From: Rhabditoides inermis
Lineage: Eukaryota; Nematoda; Chromadorea; Rhabditida; Rhabditidae
Assembly: GCA_963966185.1 (NCBI GenBank)
Contig: CAWZYM010000245.1
Coordinates: 1-64,000 of the forward strand
DNA length: 64,000 nt
Direction of reading: 5' to 3'
Part shown: positions 34,913-47,963 of the stretch, piece by piece
Position numbering within the stretch: the first letter of the stretch is position 1
How the letters are laid out: the number at the start of each line of letters is the position of its first letter
Made by a program: the position numbers and the translations under genes
Notes under the pieces: model-generated
Database searches by the model: none
Seen by the model: only the letters and a program-made list of their open reading frames with translations
Told to the model about the DNA's origin: nothing

Positions 34913-35394
34913 AAACAACCCGCATAAACAATAAACTTTGACTTTGAATTGATTCTAAAAACAACAAACTTTAATTTGATTCTAAAAAACAATAAACTTT
35001 GATTTGAATCAAACTCATTATATATCGCAAAAAGAATATTTTGACTCTGATGAGAATATGAGGTTTAGTTAAGAGTAAAACTTTTTATCGATTGCACAAG
35101 AACTTATGAATAAATCTGTTCAGATATACAGGTGGCTGCGTCTGACTATGCCAAAAATAAAAAAAAGTGTAACACTACTCTATTATTAGACGCATCGTCT
35201 GTACTATATCTTATCACCGCATTCTCACGCGAGCAGTTCATCGCTCTTCCACACAGTTCATCACTGCCATCACTTTGTTTATCACCGATTATTTATCGAG
35301 CAACCACATGGGCTTTTCACTGATCCATGCCCTTAGTGCGGTATAAGAAGACCGGCTATGAGAACCGCTCAACATTGTGTTTGTATTGTTCGCT

Positions 35395-38218
35395 ATGCAC
35401 GGTCTTTGGACAATCGCCTTAAGCCTACTCTTCATGGAAACGACAGGTGAGACACCATACCGTAATAGCCATAATGCATTTAGCAGTCAAATGTGTTGTA
35501 GTTATTACAAATAGGCAGTGCCAACTGGTTGTTGCAGCGGACCGGCCGTGTGCGGCTCGGGAATACCAACACCTTCTCGAGTCGGGTACTGTATGTGTGT
35601 GCAATGCGACGTACTGCGATGACATACCGCCAGTCGGACAGCTAGACAAGGCACAGGTGCGGATACAGAACAGACAATGAAAACGATGAGAAAACATGAA
35701 TGGCTTTACCTTACATTCAGATCGCCATGTATCTCTCTACGAAAGACGGCCACAGACTCAGCCGCTCCACTCTTCAGTTCGCGACAGAGAAGAAGAAGAG
35801 TGAGTGGAGACTGTAGAAACACCTCACTCACTCACTCACTCACGGTTGCGTTGCAGATTCGTCGCACCGGGTGGTGGTTCAGTCTCTCAACTACCAGCAG
35901 ACAGTGCTGGGGTTCGGAGGAGCGTTCACGGATGCGACCGGCATCAATCTGGTCGCCATAGGACAGGACATGGCGAATGACATCATCCACAGCTACTACT
36001 CCAGTGATGGTGCGGTATGAGTTATTATGATCTAATAAGATCTAACGCAACACAGCTACTGTTGTGTATGACCTTTTCAAAAATAATCGAAAGAACAGTG
36101 CATGTCTGGTCCAATTCACATCACTTCAACATTTCGATACGTGTCACGCGGTTACACATTCCAAGCAATATGTTATCAGTGCGTTGATATTATTTTGGTG
36201 AATGGTGATAGCGAACATCAGTCGGAATAATCATCAATAGGATTAAGTAATCAAACCTCGACCCTGGAATGTGGTGGTATGATATTGCAGAAAATCGCAA
36301 AAACAAAAAGTCAACCACGCAACTACGCTTAATAGAAGTTTGTGATAAGATGTTGACTTGAGGTCTCGGCTATTCTATCGGCCGCGTGCCGATGGCCTCC
36401 ACTGACTTCTCCACACATGAATACAGCTACCTCGACACACCACACGTGAGGCTGCCCTCATAGATAGATCTGACCTGCGTGTTTGTAGGACTTCAATCTC
36501 ACGACCTTCAACCTCACCATTGAAGACTACGCATTCAAGCTGCCGTATATCAAGCAGGCCATTCAACTCGCAGACACTCTCAGGTGAGACAGAGTCATGA
36601 CAGCACTTATTCGCGTACTCAATGTCTACACTAGCATACTCTATAATTTATGATGTGCAGGTTGTTCGCGTCGCCCTGGTCGGCTCCCGGTTGGATGAAG
36701 TCGAATGGAAACATGCGAGGAGGCGGCAAGCTGATTGGAGACGGAAAGGGACCCTACCAGACCACCTGGGCAAATTACTTCATTCGGTGGGTGGGACAGT
36801 CTCTCTCTATCCGTCTCTCTCTTATTCCGCTCTCTACTATCTCTCCAACACCCTCTACAGATTTTTCGAAGAGTACGCGAAGGAGGGAGTGAAGTTCTGG
36901 GGTCTCACCCCCCAGAATGAGCCGACCACAGGGGCTGACAAGCACTTCCACTGGCAGACCATGTACTTCGACGCTGGCATGGAGAGGTAGGGGAGGAGGA
37001 AGAAGAAGAGACGACGAGATAGAGAGAGGAAGAGGCAGAGGAGGTGAGAGGTGTTCAGGGACTTTATCCGCGACTACCTTGGCCCCGCCCTCCATTCCAC
37101 GAACCTAACCAAGGACATTGCTCTGATGATCGTAGATGACCAGAGGTTCTTCTATCCCATGTACCCCAATGAAGTGCTGAAGGTGAGATAAATTCCCCTC
37201 CTTCCCTCCCCTTCTCTCCCCCCCCCCTATTCACCCACCCCTTGTAGGACAAGGAGGCAGCCAAGTACATCTCGGGCATGGCCCTCCATTGGTACGAGAA
37301 CTTCCTTGTTCCGGACAAGGTTCTGTCGATGACACACGACGCCCACCCGGACAAGTTCATCCTCGCCACTGAGGTGCGCCCCCTCTCTTTCCACTTGATG
37401 TGATTGTACTGAGTGAGGGACTGTATTGAGTGCAGGAACACTCTGCGTGTCGTCTATCGCAGTGTTTCAGGCGTGCAATGGCTACTTGCCCCTCGAGGGG
37501 AAGCCAGTGCTCGGCGACTGGGAACGCGCAGACAAATACGCGTACGACATCATCACTGTGAGGCGTTCGGTTCCAATTTATCACCCCATGAGTTTCCAGG
37601 ATATGAAGCACTGGGTGGTCGGATGGACAGACTGGAATCTCGTGCTGGACATGGAGGTGGGAGAGAGAAAAAAGAAGAGACAAGGCTAGGAGAAAAAAAG
37701 GAAAAAAAAGAAAAAAAAGAAAAGGGAGCTGCTTACAGGGCGGTCCGAACTGGGTGAAGAACACGGTCGACGCGCCGATCATCGTGAACCCGAAAAGGAA
37801 GGAGTACTACAGACAGCCCATGTTCTACGCACTCGGACACTTCAGGTGACAACCGACAGCCATATTTCCCAAATAAAATAATGAAAAGCAATGTTGTTTT
37901 ACAGCAAGTTCGTGCGTCCTGGCTTCAAGCGAGTCGGACTCCACTTCCCCTTGCCAGATACTTGCGAGGGAATCGCATTCGCAGACACTCAAAGTGTGTT
38001 GGTACCCCGTAGTCGTTATGCTTGATCAGAGCCTATCTCTCTCGAATGTTGTCTTGTTTGTAGGCGGTCGTCGGGTAACAGTGTTGCTGAATCGTGGCTG
38101 GGAGGAGCAGAGAGTGTCTCTCTCGGACTCCGAGGCGCCCTCTCTCCATGCCCACTTCCTCCTCCCGCCAAAAGCCATCGTCACACTCGTATGGGAACAT
38201 CCCAACAAGCACTTGTGA
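35395..38218 (+). CDS. GBA1: Lysosomal glucosylceramidase (glucocerebrosidase, GH30)
   Basis: Fifteen exons: 35395-35446, 35538-35656, 35721-35799, 35857-36009, 36363-36445, 36489-36583, 36661-36786, 36861-36986, 37059-37182, 37248-37373, 37471-37557, 37600-37656, 37739-37845, 37905-37993 and 38064-38218. They total 1578 nt (525 residues), all phases agreeing. It hydrolyses glucosylceramide to glucose and ceramide in the lysosome. A signal peptide opens the protein. Family landmarks follow in order: C-V-C-N-A-T-Y-C-D near residue 50, [21 protein letters not shown], the acid/base Glu in T-P-Q-N-E-P, M-I-V-D-D-Q-R, the nucleophile Glu in [17 protein letters not shown], and [15 protein letters not shown]. 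Length is close to the family's usual 500-540. No AG acceptor lies right at the start codon, unlike several neighbours. Confidence 0.95.
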
Positions 38219-38590
38219 TCCCAACAAAATGTTGTACATATGACAGAAAGTGTATATTATTTGATTGCGAGGTTAATGTTTACTGCATAAAATTATAAGA
38301 AAACAACGAGAAAACATCTGGCGTTGATGCAAGCATCGTTTCTCTTTTCATTCATTTATTTGTTCGTCCGTCAGAGCGCTTTCTCAAATACCATTCTTCT
38401 CATTCGCCCAGTCAGATGATAGTTGAAGCGAGTTTCACATCAAATACCATCACCAGATTCAAAGGGATATGTACTCGTTTGCTGTACAAACATCGCTACT
38501 ACTGAAAATGATTGAGTACCCTTTGTTCATTTTTATCTTCGAGAAGACCGGACGCATATGGGGCAAGCTATACTCATTCCAGACACACAT

Positions 38591-38628
38591 GATATGTTTT
38601 ATAATGACAAATTATTATAAAACATATC
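38591..38628. other. 15-bp perfect hairpin between convergent genes
   Basis: GATATGTTTTATAAT (38591-38605) and its exact complement (38614-38628) enclose an 8-nt loop in the 480 bp between the 3' ends of glucosylceramidase (plus) and THUMPD3 (minus). It could influence 3' processing, or be a small palindromic insertion; nothing else was seen in this interval. Confidence 0.7.
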
Positions 38629-38698
38629 AGTGAATGATAACATTTATACAATTGTTTAAACATCATCACCACCAAGTGAACATTCGCCTATCACCGTC

Positions 38699-38830
38699 TC
38701 ACTTCATTCTCTTGCACAGCTTGACAGCCAGAGTGTCCCGACCGCCCATGTTCACAATGTGGGAGGCTGAACACACCCACTGAGGGTCGCCACAGAACGC
38801 GTTCTCTGCAAGGGAAGAGATGGGGGGGGG

Positions 38831-38877
<47 letters not shown>

Positions 38878-39623
38878 TGCACCCACTGAGACTCCTCTTG
38901 TCCTGACTGAGTGCGACTACGCACCCGTCCTCCTTCAACACCCTCCTCCACTCTCTCAGAAGACGAGGGTACAGCACCCGGTTGTCCGTCACACTACCCA
39001 GCTTCTTGCCGAACCTACAAGAAGAGGTAAACATGAAGGAATGACAGCGACAGAGACAGGAAAATAGAGAGAGAGAGAGAGAGAGAGGGGGAGTGAGAGA
39101 AAGAGAGAGACTGACGGCAAATCAGTGACGACCGCGTCAACAGTGCCGTCCCTCAGCGGCAGTCTACTCGCATCCCAGCGGGCGAATCCGACAGCGGATG
39201 AGTGGAGGGAAGGTGAGCAGTGCGCCTGGCAAGCCACTCATTCAGTGAACACCCCCCCCCCCCCTGCCATCCCACCTCGTTGTGCACGCATCTCTCGAGC
39301 GCTTTGTCGTGGCTGTCGCCTCCCAGAAAGAGACAGGCAGGGTGCGAGAGAGCGCCCTCCAGAGGAATCGAACCGCCACCACACATCGCGTCAACCACTA
39401 TAGAACCTGCAAAGGAGAGGTAGACAAGGGGGGGGGAGACGCACCCTTGCTCAAGCCGGCCATGGCGACGAGGCAGTTGCATATGGTGGCCCGCATGGTG
39501 GTCGGCCCGAATGCCACCACATTCCTCTTGAACATGGTCACCGGGTTGAGACGCACCAGCAACGAAACCTGCAAGCCACACGCGTTCTCTCATTCACCTC
39601 ATCCACAACACCTAGACAAAACT

Positions 39624-39682
<59 letters not shown>

Positions 39683-40552
39683 CACTCACACTACCTCCGT
39701 CTGACTCTCTCCCCCTCTCCACCCACCGTCTCGTCCCGTATGGTTAGCACTATCTCCATCTGCTCTCCCTTCATGTCGGCCTTCCATCCGAAGCAGTCGT
39801 TGATGGCAGTTCCGAGCACAGCCGCCGCCTCCGGGGAGGAGAACGAGGAGAGGGCGGACGGACCCGCGCGGTGGCACGTCACACTCAACACAAGAACAGT
39901 CACGCCAGACCAAGAGGGGACACACGCAAACTCATATTGCGATAGTGATGTGGTCATGTCATATACATCACCGGATAAAACTCTAATATGACAATTTAAA
40001 AGATGATTGTGTGAGTGTTGCATCTGACCGAAACGACGGCTGCCGTCTCTCTCGGTTGCCGGTGCGCGGACACTCAGTGTACGTGCGCAGAGACTCCTGC
40101 AGGGGAGTGAGAGGAGGACATAGCCAGACCATACCTTCCATGCCTCGTCCACAGTCTCCCCCGTCGCCCTCTGCCAGCAGTCGATGGCAGTCGACCAGTC
40201 GGCGCGGGACAGACACGAGAGAAGGAGAGAGAACACCTGCAGGCATCCTCCACTCTGTGCCTCTCCCCCTCCCACTCACCTCCTCCTTCTCCCATCCGCT
40301 CATTCCCTCGTGTCGCTCCTCCAGAAACACGCAGTACACATTGTCCACCGACCGCAGTCCGAGCACCTCAACGAGACCCTCCCTTTCTCCCCTCCTTCTT
40401 CTCTCGCCTACCTTGTCCACCTGCTCCCCTCCCTCCACCCTCCACCGACAGCTCCCTCTCCCTGTCGTCCCTCCACATCCCAACACTCTCCGTGCTTCCT
40501 GGTTCGCATACTGCTCGAATCCTGTCACTACGGACGCTTGGATCAACATCAT
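38699..40552 (-). CDS. THUMPD3: tRNA (guanine-N2) methyltransferase THUMPD3
   Basis: Nine exons: 40552-40280, 40236-40135, 40096-40029, 39883-39727, 39568-39445, 39406-39276, 39225-39116, 39014-38887 and 38805-38699; 1200 nt, 399 residues, all phases matching. With TRMT112, vertebrate THUMPD3 makes m2G at positions 6/7 of tRNA. The N-terminal THUMP-associated part has V-V-T-G-F-E-Q and G-L-R-S-V-D-N-V-Y. The middle has V-T-C-H-R-A-G, D-C-F-G-W-K-A-D-M and F-K-R-N-V-V-A-F-G-P-T-T-M-R. The Rossmann domain carries D-A-M-C-G-G-G-S-I-P-L-E-G-A (SAM motif I, usually D-P-M-C-G-T-G) and the catalytic D-L-P-F-G-K, split by an intron after D-L-P. The linker is shorter than in vertebrates. Introns contain TA and GA microsatellites. 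Confidence 0.92.
39629..39680. repeat. (TA)n microsatellite in a THUMPD3 intron
   Basis: About 52 bp of perfect TA repeats between exons 4 and 5. Confidence 0.95.
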
Positions 40553-41308
40553 GCCTTAAGTACCCATTCAAAAATCATACTAGTTACGGAGCTCGATGCC
40601 GTAAAAACAGGCCGAACGTGTGATTGTGTATCATCAGGGACACTCATCAGTAATTGAGGGCGCGGTTCCACTGTGGAAATGAGTAAACATGTGTGTGAAC
40701 ACATACACGATCATTGAGAATACCAATTACAAAACAAGTCCACGACGAAAGCGTCGATATTCGAGACTCCGTGTGATTGAATACGAATGCAGATAATTTC
40801 TGTCGGATAAATACCATGCCCCTTTATGTTCAAGAGCATTTCGCAATAGTATATCATTGTTTATTTTCAAAAACAACATATCCATAGCATAATCGTAATA
40901 CGAAACGAACGAGAACGACATTAGAATAATTAGAAACTTGTTCATAACATTGCTTGGAAAACGAAGACGTACAATTTTGCAAGATCGAGTCTCAAAATTC
41001 GCGTGTCTAAAAACTATCTAAAATTATATGCAAAGAGCACAAACAAAAGTGCATAACATTGATCAACGAGTGTTGACAAAAGAGAAAAAGGAAACTCAGA
41101 GTAACGAAGGGGAGATGAGATTTCACGGTGCGAACGCGAACCAATGGTTCGAACAATCAATTAATCAATTATATGATTGGAGGGGCGGGCTAGATTTGAA
41201 AAAGTAGAGCACACCGTATTCATATCTCGGATGCGAATGGGGGAAAAACACATGTACACACAAGAGACAATCGAAGGGAAAGGGAGAACCTAGGTGGGCC
41301 AAGCCATC
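40553..41308. other. Intergenic spacer between MEP-1-like gene and THUMPD3
   Basis: A 756-bp AT-rich stretch. No exon, repeat or RNA gene was recognised. Both flanking genes are transcribed leftward, so it holds the MEP-1-like 3' UTR and the THUMPD3 promoter or 5' UTR. Confidence 0.5.
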
Positions 41309-42579
41309 CTAGTCGTCGAGGATGATGCAGTCGTCAGCACCAGCTGGTGCGACCTTCGACGCGGCGGGCACCGGTTTCAGAGGCTCCTTCCCTAAAACAT
41401 ACATACTACTTTGAAACAACAAAAACAAATATTAACAATAACAAAACAAAACAAAACAGCAAAAAGCCAAAAAGACACACCTTGAGGGGCAGAGGAAGGA
41501 GCGGGGTTACCATTCTTGGGATGGGTGGACGTGAGATGGAGCTCGAGCTTCTGGTATGAGGAGCACTTGAAGCTGCACACATCGCAGCTGTACATGATCT
41601 CGGCAGAGCACAGCTTCACCTGGTGGTCAGCCACCAGGTGCTGCAGCATGTTGAACGCGTACTGCTAAAACACACAAACACTAATTACTCATTAGTATAG
41701 CCCCATTACTTTCCCTCCCCTTTTATTCAAAATGCCTACACGACACTATCACTCTTAGAATAATCGATCGCTGCCGAATGCACACGCTAAGTGCATAGAA
41801 CACGCGAGCAAGTCAGACCATAATGCACGTCACGTAGCTATACCCGAAACGCACCTTTCCGCACAGCTTGCACCTCCCTCCATCCTCCTTCTTCTGTGCC
41901 TTGGCGAGCAGATCCGAAGTGACCAGACCGTGCGACATGACCAGATGCCTCTCCAGGCCCTCGTACGTCCAGAACCTAGATCGGACTGTTAGTCTGCTAC
42001 CGTCCCCTGGCACACGCACCTCTCCTTGCATCGGCTGCACGCGAGGGGCGCGCCCTGCTGCATATCCGTCGACGACTTGTTCTTCATCTGCTTGTGGAAG
42101 AGCTGCAGGTGGTTGAGGTACCTCTCCTTGTCGGGCACGTTCTGGTCGCAGATCTCGCACGTCGTGCCGCCGGACGACGCGAGGGCAGAGGCGGGGGACG
42201 AGGACGCGGCGAGAGAGGGACGACCCACCTCAACACCACACAGTTAATGACAGTTTGACAGTCTACTGGACTAGTTGACCGACTCACAGGCACCTTGGCA
42301 GTGGATGCGTGTGGGCGGGCGGCGGCGAGCTTCTGCTGCTGCTGTGCCGCCTGGAGTGTCTTCGAGTAGGCAGCGAGGGTCGCCGCCGCCGCCGGGTTGC
42401 TCTGTCCCTGTCGTCGCAGGTGCGCTTGCATAGCTTGAAAACAAAATTATCGGTAAAAATACAACATTCTCATACCGACATTTATTTTTTTCAATCAACG
42501 TCAACCAACCTGCATCGCTATTGTTCTGGTTCAATTGTAATGCAACTACAAAAAATGCAGCTAAACCACCGTTATACAG

Positions 42580-42629
<50 letters not shown>

Positions 42630-45239
42630 AAAACGCACCGGCAATGAGGCTGTTCTGGTTCATTCCGTTGACTCCCATGCCCATGAGAGCGGCGGCGGCA
42701 GCGACTCCCGGGTTGGCGGCCGCAGCGGCAGCGGCACTCGCCGCCGTCGCCCCGCCACGCTGCTGCGCCGCCAACTGCTGCTGACGCAACCTGCAACACA
42801 ACACCTCATTACACTTTCACGAATCATAACGACAATCGATTCGCACAATTTATTGTTGATTCGCATTGATTCGCACCGGCACGCATCACCCACATGTTCA
42901 GCTGTTGTTGCTGCTGTTTCAGAAGCGCCGCGGCCTGAAGCGCTGGCAGATTCCTGAATATAATAACATAAGTAGCTTCACTCACGAACATATATAAAAC
43001 AAAGTAACAAAAAGGAAAAAACAAAAATTGAAGCACCTTCTCTGTGCGGCAGCGATGGCGGCGGCCTGCTGGGCGGCGGCTGCTTGCTGCTGGGCGGCGC
43101 GCTGCTGCTTCAACTGCTGCTGCTGAGCCACCTCAACACACTCATCATCTCGCCCATCCACCCCCTCCCTCTCCCCTCCACTCACCTGCTGCTGGGCCAG
43201 GATCGTCGGGTCGATCGGCGGCTTCTCCCACAGCCACTCGTTCACAGCACACACGTCGAACGGCTTCTGAAAAGCCACACATCAACCAATGAAAGATGGA
43301 AGGGAGGAAAGAGACTGACTTTGACACCCATGATCTGTCTGAGCTTGACGTAGTCTTTCTTGCACAGCCTGAGATGCTGGTCCCTCTGTCCCTTGTAGAC
43401 AAAGTCCTCCTCGCAAATCATACACGGGTTCTTTAGCGGCACGTCTGGCTTTTTGGCGAGCATTGCGTGATCTTCCCTGCAACGACAAGCATTCTCCCCA
43501 TAACCGATTACTCTTCGTCTCCTCTGTCAACTCACAAGTAGTGTTTCATGATGCGGCTCTCGTTCGTGTCGAACTCGGGGCACATTCCGCACATGTACTT
43601 CCTTCCATCGAAGTGAGCCTGCGAGCGGTGGTCGGCCAGAACCACGCGAGACTCCGTTCGGAATCCACACACCTGTTAAGGTTACGTTGCCCACACAAAC
43701 CCAACATACGAAAACACATCAGAACCGGTGCTGACCTGGCAGGAGTAGGTCTTCATCTTGAAGGGCTCGTTCTTCTTCTTGAGCGCCTCCCAGACGGGCT
43801 TGAGCTGCGCGGCGACCTGCTTGTACGTGTCGAGGTTTTTGGGCGTCTCGGGCAGGTTGCGCGCGTGCACAATGTCGCAGTACGTCGACTCCTGCACCAG
43901 GTCCTGTCCGATCTCGATGAGCAGCTTGGTCATGTGCGGCGCGGGGTAGTGGCTCTTGAGCAAGTGGCGCTCCTTCTTCTCCTGCTCGCTCAGCTTGGGC
44001 CGCTCCTCGCCGAACATGCGAGTGATCACCTTGGACAACGGGTGCTCCGGGTCGTGCTCGATCAACACGTCCACCACCTGCATACGTAGATTACTCTAAT
44101 CAACACAACAACAACACGCACCTGGCTGGGCGGCTCGGATATGGTGTTGGGGAGGACGAGCTGCTTGTCGAGGATCAGCTTGCGGACAGACAGCGGCTCC
44201 TTCTGTACCTGCACGTTGATCGCACCCAGAAGAGCGTCCAAGATCTTCCTCTCCACGCTACGCCCTGAGTCCAGCGCCTGAATATATATTATATTTTAAA
44301 AAAAATTTTACGACACGACTTCATTGAACACTGACCTCGACTATGTACTCTTCTAGCTTGTTGAGAAGAGCGTCAGAATTGATCAGCTCCGGCTCCTTTT
44401 CTTTCTTCTTTTCCTCACTCTCGCCCTCCTTCTTTTCCTTCTCTTCGGATGTGCCAGCTGCAGCAGCATCACTCTGTAGAAATGGAATATGATCAAAGGT
44501 TATCGACAATGTTTTCGATTGCGCATTGCGAATGGAATAACTTGTCAAGTCTAACATACCTTGACATGGGGGTCGTCCGGCACAGGGCTGGTCTGCTTGG
44601 AGCTGTCGTCGGTCTTTGCCCTCTTGGCAGCGGGAGGCCCGACCTTCTCCACATCGTCATCATCCAAATCGATGCACTCAACCTAACAATATAAAAAATG
44701 TTCTGCTAAAACAGCAGAGTAAAAAAAAACACTCACGTCCCCCTTCTTCGGGTCGCCGTTCTTGCCAATTGCCACATCTTCGGACACCGGAGCCGACTCG
44801 CCTGAACCAAACAATATACAATAAATATGTCCAATCAAATGTGAAATTAAAAATAAAACTCAAGCAGCTAATATGGTATAATACCGAAGTGAAATATTAC
44901 TCACCGTTTTCCTTCTTCTTATGTTCCTCTGCTCCGTTCTGCTCGGACTCCTTTCCATTCGACTCCTCCCCCGCCTTCTCCTCTTCAATCATCAGAATGT
45001 CGTCGTTAGAAGTGGACGCCTCTTCGGTCGACTCTCCATTCTCCTTTCCATCATCCGCGCGAACAGACTCCTTCATTTTCTGAAAATTCTAAATTATGTA
45101 TACTACGATAAAGCGTCCAAAACATCTAATAAAACGTGTGCACCTCAATGTCGTTGTGGGCGTTGTCTTGACAGGCGTCGGCGTTCTCCGAGTTGCCGTT
45201 CGCTTGAGGCGGTACCTCTATTTCCTCAGTCGACACCAT
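41309..45239 (-). CDS. mep-1: MEP-1-like seven-zinc-finger chromatin protein
   Basis: About twenty small exons from ATG at 45239 (first exon 45239-45144) to TAG at 41309. The N-terminal third is acidic and Ser/Glu/Lys-rich, with [11 protein letters not shown] helical block follows (A-L-L-G-A-I-N-V ... [12 protein letters not shown]). Then come C2H2 or C2HC fingers starting C-Q-V-C (split by an intron), C-G-M-C and C-M-I-C, a P-F-D-V...E-W-L-W-E-K-P-P segment, long Gln/Ala tracts, and fingers C-E-I-C, C-S-R-C, C-K-L-C and C-D-V-C: seven in all. The C-terminus is D-D-C-I-I-L-D-D. In nematodes and flies MEP-1 has seven C2H2 fingers, works with the Mi-2 remodeler and is linked to SUMO, and represses germline genes in soma. 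The two I-D-L-D/I-I-L-D-D motifs look like SUMO-interacting motifs. The assignment rests on architecture plus the finger spacing. Confidence 0.68.
42582..42627. repeat. (TA)n microsatellite in a MEP-1-like intron
   Basis: About 46 bp of perfect TA repeats between exons of the Gln/Ala-rich region. Confidence 0.95.
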
Positions 45240-46596
45240 ACCGATTCAACAAGAAGTCGGATCTAGTCTGAAAATACTACAGATATATCATAAGTATTAT
45301 AACACGACAAAGAGACATCATGAACGAATCAGAGCAGTGACGAAACACGAAACACAACTCCTCTTATGGTTGAAAAGGGTTTCCCGCCGTCCAAATATCT
45401 CACTACACTACGTCAGATCTAGCTAACACGATTTTACACGTAAAATTGTACATTGAATATATCAATTGCCGAAAAAGTTGACTAAACGATGAAGTACGGC
45501 CGGAATATCGATTGGCGGCGCAGGCTCCTACGTCACATACGTGGGAAAAAACGCAATACATTTCAAAAATCATATTTCCCGCCAAATTCTGACAAACTAC
45601 AAACACTGAGAACTGCAAACCTACTCTAGTAACTTCTCGGAACCGACTGAGACGTATCAACACAACAAGATAAAACAATATATTCTTAAATTACAATTTT
45701 ACAAAACCGCGATTTTACATTTAGGTTGCGACGTCGCGTGCGGCGGCCGCGCGGCGAAGTGGGCGGAGCATAGGCGTGCTACGCAGCGAATCATTTGAAC
45801 GGGCCGGTCGCCGCTAGCGCATGTATGTTCTAATACTCAGTGGGAAGATGAGAGAGTCCGCGACGTCGCGCGCGGCGGCCGCACGACCAAAGCCGCGATG
45901 GTCGCGCGACGCCGTATCCATAGACCCCGATCGACCACTAATCAGGGAGTGATTGCATATAATCTGAAATCCCTCCCCCTACTCTTCTATGCGCCCCGAT
46001 ACGGTAATTGAGAGTAGAGGATAGGTATACACATCAGGCAGGAAATATGACTAGCACATATCACACCCACCAACCATAAGAATGTTTCATTGTTCCTCCA
46101 TTCTGTCATGAAAATCATACTAGACCACTACAGTTTATCTCCTCCCATTCACTCCCTTCGTCTCCTGACTGCTGTACCCGCATACTCGGCTGGTCCCCGG
46201 CCTCTTCTGCCGCCGCTCTGCGACGTCGCGCGGCCGCCGCCTGCGGCCAGAGTGAATAGATATAAAAAGGGGCCTACTCGGCTGTTCGAATATCGATCAA
46301 TAATTGAGTGGTCGCGGGGAGAAGGATAACAAGACCTGACTCACACCGGAGACGCATGCTCTTGGAACATTTCACAAATGATCCCAAATGATCTCATGAC
46401 TGAATTTCCAGCGTAGTCTATCCATTTCATTTTTTGCTGTTATTTCGACGACCGGAGAACAAAACTAAAGATAACAATAAATTGTTTTTTAATCCGGTTA
46501 ATTAAATTGCAAAAACTAAAGACAAAGCTTTTCAGCCGATTCGCCTCTATCCCGCGATGTGTATTCCTGTTCCATTGTTCCCTATTATTTCCTAAC
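45240..46596. other. Upstream region with repeated GC-rich CGACGTCGCG motifs
   Basis: No exon was recognised. A GC-rich near-palindrome, GCGACGTCGCG followed by GCGGCGGCCGC or GCGGCCGCC, occurs near 45727, 45860 and 46220. An acceptor-like TTTTCAG lies 26 nt before the MEP-1-like ATG, so the first part is probably its leader and promoter. The motif repeats may be regulatory or remnants of a small element. Confidence 0.45.
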
Positions 46597-47963
46597 ACGG
46601 GCAGCTTGCGCACTCGTCTTGGCGGATTCTCATGAAAACATGGTCATATACACAGTTTTTCATGCTGATTCCGAATATGAGCATAACTTTTCCTAAATGG
46701 TTGTTTGAAACCAATTTGGACAGCCACCGAATAGACTACCCATGAAAATGACCTGTCGACAACAGCAGTGTGGCCGAATGGATAGTGAGTTGGAAAGTTG
46801 AAAATGACAGTCAAAATGACAGGTGCGGTATCGATGCAATGCCGCTATGCGGCAAAACTTTTTGCCGGTTTTCTTTGGCGGCGTATGTCGCCCTGTCGTC
46901 TCTCGATAACTTTGCAAACCTGAAATTGGATATCTGGAACGCGCTGATTGGTACACGTGATGAGCGAACAGTGAGGTAGAGAGTGTTGTCGTCCTTCTTT
47001 TCATTCGCAATACCAGCGATGTCTCCGTCGGCAGGGGTGGTTGTTGCTCTCCTACCCTTACCTTCGCGCCCGTCGACCTCACAGTCTACCCTCCGACCCA
47101 AGAAGATTCTCGTCTTGCCGCTCGCATCAGAACTATTCTCCGTGCTCATGAAACTGGTGACGTGGATTGCAATGAAGAAGAGGAAGAGGAAGAGTGTTGC
47201 GACTCTGATCACATTCTTCTCTCCTTTGATGGAATAGGAGCGAGGAGACACGAACTCCTTCAAACATCCGGTTTGGTCGGCATTTATGAATACACCGAGA
47301 GGTTTCGTCTTCATCATATTTCGTATGTCTTGAACAAAGATGGTCGATTGGGCGCAAGTTTTGTCTCTATTGTCAAACGTGACGCGACTCACAAACTTTG
47401 TCACGTGTCTAGAATTTGAAAATATAAATTACACGGAGAATAGTTCTGATGCGAGCGGCAAGACGAGAATCGACTGTGAGGTCGACGGGCGCGAAGGTAA
47501 GGGGTAGGAGAGCAACAACCACCCCTGCCGACGGAGACATCGCTGGTATTGCGAGTGAAAAGAAGGACGAGAACACTCTCTACCTCACTCTTCGCTCATC
47601 ACGTGTACCAATCAGCGCTTTCCAGATATCCAATTTCAGATTTGCAAAATTATCGAGAGACGACAGGGCGACATACGCCGCCAAAGAAAACCGGCAAAAA
47701 GTTTTGCCGCATAGCGGCATTGCATCGATACCGCACCTGTCATTTTGACTGTCATTTCCAACTTTCCAACTCACTATCCATTCGGCCACGCTGCTGTTGT
47801 CGACAGGTCATTTTCATGGGTAGTCTATTCGGTGGCTGTCCAAATTGGTTTCAAACAACCATTTAGGAAAAGTTATGCTCATATTCGGAATCAGCATGAA
47901 AAACTGTGTATATGACCATGTTTTCATAAGAATCCGCCAAGACGAGTGCGCAAGCTGCCCGTG
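46597..47963. repeat. 1.37-kb inverted repeat (foldback) with about 530-bp arms
   Basis: The left arm (46597-47145) and right arm (47437-47963) are near-identical reverse complements, beginning at CACGGGCAGC and ending at GCTGCCCGTG. A 21-bp segment present in the left arm (about 47090-47110)is missing from the right. The 290-bp centre is unique. Both arms encode the same peptide facing outward (A-D-G-D-I-A-G-I-A ... I-A-S-I-P-H-L-S-F), and a 197-residue minus frame (47404-46811) runs from the centre into the left arm. A plus frame through the centre (about 47000-47419) has a poly-Glu run then S-F-D-G-I-G-A-R-R-H-E-L-L. None matches a family I know. A tRNA-Ser-like A-box (GTGGCCGAATGGATAGTG) occurs in each arm. 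Confidence 0.85.
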
